NCBI RefSeq assembly: GCF_032334255.1
Contig: NZ_JAUHMF010000001.1
Location: 124,001-188,000, forward strand
DNA length: 64,000 nucleotides
Direction of reading: 5' to 3'
Source: Thermanaerothrix solaris
GTDB taxonomy: Bacteria > Chloroflexota > Anaerolineae > Anaerolineales > Anaerolineaceae
The notes under the pieces were generated by a model. The model was not told the DNA's origin. It searched no databases and saw only the letters and a list, made by a program, of their open reading frames with translations. This document shows, piece after piece, positions 32,363 through 38,566 of the stretch (positions are counted from its first letter, which is position 1; the number at the start of each line of letters is the position of its first letter). The translations under genes were made by a program, and so were the position numbers.

Positions 32363-34490
32363 ACTTGTGACGTATTCCTTGCGCGGATGGCGCGTTTTTC
32401 CGGTGCATTCGGTGCAAAATGGGCGCTGTACCTGTGGCAACCCTAATTGTCAATCACCTGGCAAGCACCCGATCGGCGCGCTTGTCCCGCGTGGCTTCAA
32501 GGATGCCACCATTGATCTTGACCAAATCGCGGCCTGGTGGACGATGCAACCTGAAGCCAACGTGGGCATTGCGACCGGGCGCGAAAGTGGGCTGGTGGTG
32601 CTGGATGTTGACCCGCGTCATGACGGGGACGCAACCTTGCTTGACCTTGAAGCCAAATTCGGGCGGTTACCTGCCACCCTTGAAGTCTTGACCGGCGGCG
32701 GTGGGCGGCACTTGTACTTCAAATACCCGGCGGGTGTTCAATACCTAAAATCTTCCAACGGTGCGCTTGGTCCCGGTTTGGACATTCGCGCCGACGGCGG
32801 TTTTGTGGTTGCGCCGCCGGCAACTCACATAAGTGGGAATGCCTACCTTTGGGAGGCGTCCAGCGACCCGGAAAATGACGAACCCGCCGACCTGCCCGGA
32901 TGGTTGCTGAACCTGCTTACCGCCGGGCAAAGCACGCCGAACGGACACAAGCCACAGGGGCAGCAGGCACAGGGCGGAAAGGTGTTACAAGGGCAACGGA
33001 ACACCTGGCTGACCAGTGAGGCCGGGCGGATGCGCCGGGCGGGGATGGATGAACCCGCGATTTTGGCAGCATTGAGGGTACTTAATCAGGCACAGTGCCA
33101 GCCGCCGCTGGATGATGCCGAAGTCACCCGGATTGCTCAATCGGTATGCCGCTATCAGCCAGGCTATGCCTTGACCGATGCCGGCAATGGTGAATTTTTT
33201 GCCGACCGATACGAAAAACAAATCTGCTACCGGCATGATACCCGCCGCTGGTATGTCTTTCGTTCGCCGGTGTGGGTGACAGATGACGATGGTGCGGTTG
33301 AGCGTTTGGCGCTGGAAGCCATCCGTGAGCGGCAGGCACAGGCGTTTGGCATTCAAGATGCCGACTTGCGGAAGAAAACGATGACGTTTTTACTGAATTC
33401 AGAAAACGGCTACCGCCTGCGTTCGATGCTGGAGATTGCCAAGAGCCGCCCGAACCTGGCCAAAAGCGGCAGGGAATTTGATCAAAAACCTTTACTGCTG
33501 GCCGTAAAAAATGGCGTGATTGACCTGGAAACGGGGGACTTTCGGGAAGGTCAGCCGGAGGATTACCTGACCCAATGCGCCGGGACGCATTACGACCCGC
33601 AAGCCAAAGCGCCGCGTTGGGAGCAGTTTTTGATGGAAGTCTTCCTGGATGACCAGGAAATGATTACCTTCATCCAACGGGCGGTTGGTTATACCCTAAC
33701 CGGCCTTACCCGTGAACAGGTGTTTTTCTTCTGTCACGGGGCGCGGGGGCTGAACGGGAAATCTACGTTGCTTGATACCCTGCGCGCCTTGTTGGGTGAC
33801 TATGCCAAAAGCACAAGTTTTTCAACCTTTACCACTGACCCGAACAAAGGCGGCCACCAGGAAAGCCTGATGGCGTTGGAGGGCGCGCGGCTGGTGGTTG
33901 CTGTAGAAACTTCAACGGTTGGCACACTGAATGAGGCGGTTTTGAAACTGGTTACCGGTCAAGACCCGGTAACGGGATCGCGAAAGCACGAACACGAGAG
34001 AACCTATATGCCGCAGTTTAAATTGTGGCTGGCGGCGAACGACCTGCCAAAGGTGCGGGACGTTTCACCTGCGTTCTGGCGGCGGGTGGTGCTGATCCCA
34101 TTCCTTGCGCGCTTTGAGGGACAAAATCAAGACAAGAACCTGAGGGCAAAACTTCAAGCCGAACTGCCCGGTATCCTGAATTGGGCATTGGAAGGCTGTC
34201 TGGCTTACCAGCGGGAAGGACTGAACCCGCCGCCGCAGTGCGTTCAAGCCGCCGAAGCCTGGCGCGCGGACAGCGACCCACTGGCCGATTTTCTGGCGAC
34301 CTGTAAACTCGACCCGCGACTTGAGACAAAGGCAAGCGACCTATTCGCCGCCTATGAGCAGCACTGCCGTTTGAACGGCGTCCCGCAGGCGGTGAAGTCC
34401 ATTCAGTTATTCTCAAAACTCATGGTGGCACATGGTTTTGAACGCGAAGTGAGAAAGAACGGAAAGTTTTTCAAAGGGATCGGAGTATAA
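32340..34490 (+). CDS. Bifunctional Prim-Pol primase and SF3 helicase (phage P4 alpha-like)
   Basis: A 716-residue replication protein. Residues about 1-195 form a Prim-Pol domain with GWRVFPV, a Cys cluster and GKHP, the catalytic DxD in VVLDVDPRHDGD, and GGGGRHLYF and GLDIRADGGFVVAPP. A PriCT-like helical region follows (about 215-280), then a D5_N-type domain (about 300-440). The SF3 helicase has Walker A GARGLNGKSTLLD (near 467), an acidic Walker-B region before VVAVETST, and the sensor asparagine in LWLAANDLPK with FWRRV. A winged-helix C-terminus completes it. Such proteins recognise an origin, unwind it and prime replication for satellites and plasmids. An iteron-like array lies directly downstream. 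Confidence 0.93.
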   Translation: MKTISISELVTYSLRGWRVFPVHSVQNGRCTCGNPNCQSPGKHPIGALVPRGFKDATIDLDQIAAWWTMQPEANVGIATGRESGLVVLDVDPRHDGDATLLDLEAKFGRLPATLEVLTGGGGRHLYFKYPAGVQYLKSSNGALGPGLDIRADGGFVVAPPATHISGNAYLWEASSDPENDEPADLPGWLLNLLTAGQSTPNGHKPQGQQAQGGKVLQGQRNTWLTSEAGRMRRAGMDEPAILAALRVLNQAQCQPPLDDAEVTRIAQSVCRYQPGYALTDAGNGEFFADRYEKQICYRHDTRRWYVFRSPVWVTDDDGAVERLALEAIRERQAQAFGIQDADLRKKTMTFLLNSENGYRLRSMLEIAKSRPNLAKSGREFDQKPLLLAVKNGVIDLETGDFREGQPEDYLTQCAGTHYDPQAKAPRWEQFLMEVFLDDQEMITFIQRAVGYTLTGLTREQVFFFCHGARGLNGKSTLLDTLRALLGDYAKSTSFSTFTTDPNKGGHQESLMALEGARLVVAVETSTVGTLNEAVLKLVTGQDPVTGSRKHEHERTYMPQFKLWLAANDLPKVRDVSPAFWRRVVLIPFLARFEGQNQDKNLRAKLQAELPGILNWALEGCLAYQREGLNPPPQCVQAAEAWRADSDPLADFLATCKLDPRLETKASDLFAAYEQHCRLNGVPQAVKSIQLFSKLMVAHGFEREVRKNGKFFKGIGV

Positions 34491-34491
34491 C

Positions 34492-34599
34492 GGTTACGAG
34501 AGGTGACGAGAAAAGGCCACTTTTCAAGTTTTCTTTCTTAAGTGACCACTTAAGGGGGAAAAATCAAAAAACGCCATTTTCTCGTCACCCTTCGTCACC
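34492..34599. other. Candidate replication origin: paired inverted iterons around a palindrome
   Basis: Immediately after the primase stop there are two abutting decamers on the plus strand: GGTTACGAGA (34492-34501) and GGTGACGAGA (34502-34511). Two abutting decamers lie on the minus strand: GGTGACGAGA (34589-34580) and GGTGACGAAG (34599-34590). Between them is an AT-rich stretch with the perfect palindrome CTTAAGTG-AC-CACTTAAG (34537-34554). No gene fits here (131 bases). Symmetric iterons next to a P4-alpha-type gene are what an origin bound by that protein would look like. Confidence 0.7.
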
Positions 34600-34621
34600 A
34601 AGTCAAGATCGGAGGTTAGGA

Positions 34622-35002
34622 ATGACCACACTACGCGGCAAATACAAACAAATCTTTGAGCAAGCCTGCGAAACTGGCTACATCGTTGCGCGGGAAGGCA
34701 CGCCTTTGCCGGTTTTGAACGCTTTTTACCAATATTGCAAGGCAAACCGGATGCCCTACTTGCGGGTTACGGCGCGGCGGAAATATGCTCGTATCCACTT
34801 TGACACCTTTCCGGCCGGCAGGTATTTTTCCGATGCCGAACAGGAGGCTTTGCGGGCCATTGGGTGCAGGTATCTGAAGCACGGCAAGTTTTATATGTTT
34901 GGCCGGGATGGGATCACGCTGCCCGCTGTGCCGCTGGCGGATGTTCCAGCGGTGGCTGATGAACTCTTACGGCTGGTAAGGGAGCGAACAAATGGCCGGT
35001 GA
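34622..35002 (+). CDS. Unrecognised element protein (126 aa)
   Basis: A mixed alpha/beta protein, basic overall, with a segment RVTARRKYARIHFDTFPAGRYFSDAEQEALRAIGCRYLKHGKFYMFGRD that looks like beta strands flanking a helix. It has a good Shine-Dalgarno sequence (GGAGG, 8 bases before ATG). It is first gene after the origin-like array and overlaps the next gene by 11 bases. I do not recognise a family. Confidence 0.65.
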   Translation: MTTLRGKYKQIFEQACETGYIVAREGTPLPVLNAFYQYCKANRMPYLRVTARRKYARIHFDTFPAGRYFSDAEQEALRAIGCRYLKHGKFYMFGRDGITLPAVPLADVPAVADELLRLVRERTNGR

Positions 35003-35255
35003 CTACTGCCCACCTTTGATATTGCTGCCTGCGATTGAGCTAGACCGGCGTCAAGTTGAGCGTCTTCATCCGCTGTATCGAGCATTTTATCGGCTAGATG
35101 CCGTTGACCAGAGCGTTATCCTTGACCAGGTGCGGCGGCTTCAGGCGGCTGTACCTGGCCTGAGCGAAGGCGATTGCCTTGAACTTCTGGCGAAAATTGG
35201 GCCGTATACGGAGGTGACCCGTCCAAAAACGGCTGACGACCAAAACGTGCTATAA
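34992..35255 (+). CDS. Unrecognised small element protein (87 aa)
   Basis: Helical protein with the segment LDRRQVERLHPLYRAFYRLDAVDQSVILDQVRRLQAAV. It overlaps the preceding gene by 11 bases, which supports translation. Its stop region overlaps the internal promoter of the next gene. No family or function recognised. Confidence 0.55.
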   Translation: MAGDYCPPLILLPAIELDRRQVERLHPLYRAFYRLDAVDQSVILDQVRRLQAAVPGLSEGDCLELLAKIGPYTEVTRPKTADDQNVL

Positions 35256-35275
35256 TGGGTATAGAACACCCGTTC
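35249..35275 (+). promoter_or_regulatory. Extended -10 promoter with a LexA-type (SOS) box
   Basis: TGCTATAAT (35248-35256) is an extended -10 element with no clear -35. Seven bases on, at the predicted start site, is GAAC-ACCC-GTTC (35264-35275). GAAC-N4-GTTC is the core of the LexA box of Gram-positive bacteria and was also reported for a member of the Chloroflexota. It would control the 222-residue protein and the two genes behind it. By chance about one such 8-base match is expected per 64 kb, so position is the main support. Confidence 0.5.
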
Positions 35276-35306
35276 TGAACAATTTTTCTATATTTGGAGG
35301 GCTAAA

Positions 35307-35975
35307 ATGGCTACTTTTGACTTTAGCACTTTGCAAGGCATTCCTGAGCAGGTGGGCAACCTGCTGTTCGGCGTGTATCCGACATACACGGAGATTGAGT
35401 TGAACTCGGCCTTGACCCGTGAAGGCAAAAACCAGGCGCATGACCAATTGATTGGCAAAGTCATCGCCGAACTCGACCGGCTTCAGCAAGTAGCGGAAAG
35501 TGAGGCCGAGCGCATTCAGAAGCAGGCCGAGAAAATTCTGAACGGCGCACAACCCGACCCGCAAACTGCCGTTCTGAACGAACTCAAGGCACAACGGGCT
35601 TGGGGGCGCATTCGGCGCAAACTGGACGCTTTCTCTGAGCCTTCCTCTCTCTTGCGTGGTATCGAAGACTTGATTGACCAGACCGCGCGAAACGGTGACC
35701 GCTTCACCCTTGCGCTGTTGCGCGAGGAACTGCCCGATTACCTGGCTGCCCGTCGTGTGAATGCGCCGCAAGTCTTCGATTGGCTTGACCAGGCCGAAGT
35801 ACCGTTGTTGACGCCTGAGCAGAGAGAGGCGCGTAAGGCCCTTGCTGTCCTTGAGGAGAATTACCCCCGTGTCCAGGCGGCGATTGACATGGGCCGTCGG
35901 GCGGCACAAATGAAGTCCTTCAAGGTTGCTGCCCTGCCTGGCTGGGACGACCAGACCCTGCACTTGAACTGGTAA
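35307..35975 (+). CDS. Unrecognised helical element protein (222 aa)
   Basis: A highly charged, mostly helical protein with a probable coiled coil over residues about 45-85 (IAELDRLQQVAESEAERIQKQAEKIL). It starts with an ideal Shine-Dalgarno sequence (GGAGGG). It is the first gene behind the SOS-like promoter. The position matches late or packaging-related genes in satellites, but no capsid, scaffold or protease motif can be seen. I do not assign a function. Confidence 0.65.
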   Translation: MATFDFSTLQGIPEQVGNLLFGVYPTYTEIELNSALTREGKNQAHDQLIGKVIAELDRLQQVAESEAERIQKQAEKILNGAQPDPQTAVLNELKAQRAWGRIRRKLDAFSEPSSLLRGIEDLIDQTARNGDRFTLALLREELPDYLAARRVNAPQVFDWLDQAEVPLLTPEQREARKALAVLEENYPRVQAAIDMGRRAAQMKSFKVAALPGWDDQTLHLNW

Positions 35976-36031
35976 CGGCGGAGCGGCGGATGGCTGACCG
36001 CCTGATGCCGCTCCACCCATAAGGTGACGCA

Positions 36032-36253
36032 ATGAACCTTTGGAACTTGCCAATCGAGCAGGCACTTGAGGCCATGCCGCCAGAGCAAAGACAGTGGTTT
36101 GAGCAATACCGAGAGGCCCCCCACCTGGCGGACGCTTCGGACGCCGAGATTTTCATGATGATTTTCGTCATCGGCTATCTGCGCATGGTGCTTGATGGGA
36201 AAATACCCTTTTCTCATGAGGCCCTGCGGGACGTTTTAAACTTTGGCGGATGA
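36032..36253 (+). CDS. Unrecognised small element protein (73 aa)
   Basis: Acidic N-terminal half (MNLWNLPIEQALEAMPPEQRQWFEQYREA) and a hydrophobic central helix (EIFMMIFVIGYLRMVLDG). AAGGTGA lies 4 bases upstream of the ATG. Seven bases separate it from the terS-like gene. The size and proximity to an HTH gene could suit a small accessory factor; no family recognised. Confidence 0.55.
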   Translation: MNLWNLPIEQALEAMPPEQRQWFEQYREAPHLADASDAEIFMMIFVIGYLRMVLDGKIPFSHEALRDVLNFGG

Positions 36254-36259
36254 GACACA

Positions 36260-36658
36260 ATGCGTCAAAAGGCGACGATTACGGCTAAACAAAGACGCTT
36301 GATTGAGGCCTTACTTGCTGGCCAGTCGGTGACGGCCGCTACCAGGCAGTTAGGGATAAACCGCGCCACATTCTACCGCTGGGCGAAGCAGGACGCTTTT
36401 AAGGCTGCCCTTGCGGATGCGGAAGCCGAACTGCTTGCAAACGCCATGCGGAGGCTGCTCAGTATGCAGAGTGGCGCACTCGATGCGTTATCCGACCTGG
36501 TCAGCGACCGCCGCCTGCCAGGCGCACGGCTTGCGGCTGCTAAAACGGTACTGGATGCCGTCTTGCGTTTTCGGAATGCGGTTGAACTTGAAGCCCGCCT
36601 GGCGGAACTTGAACGCAAGGTTGAGGCTGCGCAGGCCGAGATGCCGCCTTCGGACTAG
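36260..36658 (+). CDS. Terminase-small-subunit-like helix-turn-helix protein
   Basis: A 132-residue protein. A helix-turn-helix occupies residues 8-38 (ITAKQRRLIEALLAGQSVTAATRQLGINRATFYRWAKQDAF) in the style of phage TerS and phBC6A51-type HTH proteins. It is followed by long amphipathic helices and a C-terminal coiled coil (AVELEARLAELERKVEAAQAE) suited to oligomerisation. TerS selects the DNA to be packaged, and phage satellites often carry their own to redirect the helper's machinery. A transposase-type HTH protein is the alternative. It is the last gene of the operon, before a bidirectional terminator. Confidence 0.6.
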   Translation: MRQKATITAKQRRLIEALLAGQSVTAATRQLGINRATFYRWAKQDAFKAALADAEAELLANAMRRLLSMQSGALDALSDLVSDRRLPGARLAAAKTVLDAVLRFRNAVELEARLAELERKVEAAQAEMPPSD

Positions 36659-36741
36659 GTTTAGGAAAACGTCAGTTTTTTAGTTTAGTGGCCATGTCTG
36701 CCATACTGAGCAGCCAAAGCCTGAGATTTGCCCGTAGCCAG

Positions 36742-36786
36742 GAAAGCCCGTTCTTTGGCAAACCACTGCAAGCAGAACGGGCTTTC
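36742..36786. terminator. Bidirectional terminator between the terS-like gene and the integrase
   Basis: GAAAGCCCGTTCT (36742-36754) and AGAACGGGCTTTC (36774-36786) form a perfect 13-bp stem with a 19-base loop in the gap between two convergent genes. The rest of the gap (36659-36817) holds no other feature that I can see. Confidence 0.7.
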
Positions 36787-36817
36787 TAGGCTTTATGTAG
36801 GGAAAATTCAGGCTGTT

Positions 36818-37774
36818 TTATCCTTTCCTGGTCAAATTTTCTACAGGGCTAAACCGCTGATGGGCTTGCTGTAAGTCGTTTTCGTTCTGTGCAAGATACC
36901 GGCGCAAGACGGTTAGATCACTGTGTCCCATGAGCCGCTGAAGGGTGAACACGTCGCACCCCGATCGTAGCATATTCAGGGCAAAAGCCCGGCGAAAATC
37001 ATGCGCACTGGGTGGGTTGGTGATACCGGCTTGTTTGGCACGCAAGCGTAAGGTTTTATCCAGCCCGTAGCGGGTAAGGCGTTCGCCTTTCTCGTTGACC
37101 CACAGGGCAGGATGATCATCTTCACGGCTTTTGAGGTAAGCGGTGATGGCGCGGCGGGTATTCCTGCCAAAGTAGACCATGCGGGATTTATTCCCTTTGC
37201 CTTTGCGGATCAGGACGCCGCCGGTGGCAAAGTCCACATCGGCAAGGTCAATGGCAAGGGCTTCGCTGGCGCGTGTTCCGGTATCCAGCAAGAAAAGCAG
37301 AAGGGCTTTATCCCGTAAATCGGTAAAGCGGTTGCCCTTGCATGCGTCAATCATCCGCTGAACGTCATCCAGGCTGACACCTTCGATAATCTCTTTTGGC
37401 ACTTTAGGCGGTTTGACCTTGCGGATGGGGGCGCGGTAAGTATCTTCGCCTAATTCAGACTCAAGCCAAAACATGAAGGCCCGCAAAGTGCGATAATGTG
37501 CGTGGCGACCGCTGGGATTGTGGCCGTTCTGTTCCAGCCACAAAAGATAAGCCCGGATGGTATCCGGTGCGACCTGGTCAATTTGGGTGATTGCCTGGCT
37601 ATCGCAAAACTGAATAAATCGCCTGAGGCAGTTTCGATAAAACTGGATGGTATTGGGAGATAGTCCGCTGGATTGCCTATCTATGATGAAGGCTTCAACG
37701 GCGGTGCTGAGGTGATCCAAACCGAAGGTAAAAACATGATTGCGGGTAATGTGCCGTATTTTTGAAGAAGACAT
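36818..37774 (-). CDS. int: Tyrosine-type integrase of the element
   Basis: A 318-residue recombinase. A SAM-like core-binding domain lies at about residues 22-110 and the catalytic domain at 125-310. All active-site residues can be seen: Arg in DTGTRASEALA, Lys in KGKGNKSRMVYF, the HxxR box in SAHDFRRAFALNM, the second His in LMGHSDLTVLRRYL and the nucleophilic Tyr in RRYL. It should catalyse integration at, and excision from, the 45-bp att site in tRNA-Leu(UAG). It sits 86 bases from attR, transcribed away from it, so the promoter beyond attR can read into it. No separate excisionase is identified. Confidence 0.94.
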   Translation of the reverse strand: MSSSKIRHITRNHVFTFGLDHLSTAVEAFIIDRQSSGLSPNTIQFYRNCLRRFIQFCDSQAITQIDQVAPDTIRAYLLWLEQNGHNPSGRHAHYRTLRAFMFWLESELGEDTYRAPIRKVKPPKVPKEIIEGVSLDDVQRMIDACKGNRFTDLRDKALLLFLLDTGTRASEALAIDLADVDFATGGVLIRKGKGNKSRMVYFGRNTRRAITAYLKSREDDHPALWVNEKGERLTRYGLDKTLRLRAKQAGITNPPSAHDFRRAFALNMLRSGCDVFTLQRLMGHSDLTVLRRYLAQNENDLQQAHQRFSPVENLTRKG

Positions 37775-37860
37775 AAGCCACCCTCCAAAATGCCGTATCT
37801 GTGTGGGTGGCTATTCGTTGTACCGCCATATTTGCGGAAGAGTGGTTGCTTGACCAGTTG

Positions 37861-37905
37861 ACGTGATCCTAAGTCACGCCTGTCTGCCAATTCCAGCACT
37901 TCCCC
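37861..37905 (-). repeat. Distal attachment-site repeat: displaced 5' half of tRNA-Leu(UAG)
   Basis: Perfect 45-bp copy of 30681-30725, including the 5' acceptor strand and the whole anticodon arm. It lacks the 3' half, so it cannot form a tRNA. It still lies directly downstream of a good minus-strand promoter, as expected if it is the original host 5' end pushed away by integration. Confidence 0.9.
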
Positions 37906-37916
37906 TAGCAGGCGGA

Positions 37917-37945
37917 ATTATAAGCAGAACTATCCTTAACGTCAA
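37917..37945 (-). promoter_or_regulatory. Stranded native tRNA-Leu promoter, now facing the integrase
   Basis: On the minus strand TTGACG (37945-37940) and TATAAT (37922-37917) are 17 bases apart, ending 11 bases before the tRNA 5' fragment. Transcription would run through the tRNA half and then into int (start 37774). Confidence 0.8.
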
Positions 37946-38078
37946 TGACCGTGGGATGAAGGATCCCTCCTGGACAAATAAGCATGGGACGGTTTGATTA
38001 CAGCCGTTTGTTTAATAATGCCAACCAATATAGGCTATAATTTGGGCAATTAAATCCTGTATCCGCATAGGAGGACCT

Positions 38079-38513
38079 TTGAGCCGCGTTATCCAAACCG
38101 AGGGCGTAGGAAAGCAACGCCAGACATTGATGAGAGCGTTGGCGTTAGCCGTGCGCGAATTGATGCACAGAGGGGTGATTGATGCCCAAACGCGCGATCT
38201 GGTTGCCTTTCTCGTACTTGCGCTAGAAGATATTACCCAAAATATCGATGATACCGTAAAAGCGTGGGAAAAACGGGGGTACTGGTTAAAGGCGGATCGT
38301 TTTAGACTCGATTGGGAATGGACTCAAACAATAAGCCAGAACTTAAGGAAGGCTATCACCGAGGAGGATTGGGACTTGGTTGCTCAATTGGTCGGAGATA
38401 TTGCAGGAAAAGTGTCTCATGTCGAAGTTCCCGCGCGACATCGTTTGGGGACTCCCTGGAGTGGTGCCTGGGAAAAACTAAAATTGAAGTCATTTACAAA
38501 AGAAAGGGAATGA
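38079..38513 (+). CDS. Conserved-looking hypothetical protein (144 aa)
   Basis: Soluble helical protein beginning SRVIQTEGVGKQRQTLMRALALAVREL. It contains LVAFLVLALEDITQNIDDTVKAWEKRGYWLKADRFRLDWEW. The start is TTG 38079 with a strong AGGAGG 4 bases upstream; no ATG fits as well. It is the first host gene beyond the element and is separated from ftsH by a terminator. I do not recognise the family. Confidence 0.65.
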   Translation: MSRVIQTEGVGKQRQTLMRALALAVRELMHRGVIDAQTRDLVAFLVLALEDITQNIDDTVKAWEKRGYWLKADRFRLDWEWTQTISQNLRKAITEEDWDLVAQLVGDIAGKVSHVEVPARHRLGTPWSGAWEKLKLKSFTKERE

Positions 38514-38520
38514 GAAGAAA

Positions 38521-38546
38521 AAAGAGCGCCTTTCAGGGCGCTCTTT
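38521..38546. terminator. Bidirectional terminator before ftsH
   Basis: AAAGAGCGCC (38521-38530) pairs with GGCGCTCTTT (38537-38546) around a 6-base loop, with A and T runs at the stem base on both strands. It lies between convergent genes. Confidence 0.85.
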
Positions 38547-38566
38547 CAATGTCAGGGGGCTTTAAC

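Larger units (their letters stand above)
30681..37905. mobile_element. 7.2-kb integrative element in tRNA-Leu(UAG), phage-satellite-like
   Basis: The element is bounded by the 45-bp att repeats. It holds an intact tyrosine integrase at one end, a CGNR-like zinc protein, a ribbon-helix-helix regulator and a winged-helix protein. A P4-alpha-like primase-helicase, an origin-like repeat array, four small unknown proteins and a terminase-small-subunit-like HTH protein complete it. No capsid, portal, large terminase, tail, lysis, relaxase or antibiotic-resistance gene is seen, so it is neither a full prophage nor a conjugative element. Size, replication gene and terS-like gene fit a phage satellite; a simple integrative mobilisable or plasmid-like island is the alternative. 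Codon choice looks richer in GC than the flanking genes. Confidence 0.85.

Noticed and set aside
30681..37905. Complete prophage or conjugative element
   Set aside because: No capsid, portal, tail, large terminase, lysis, relaxase or type IV secretion gene can be recognised.
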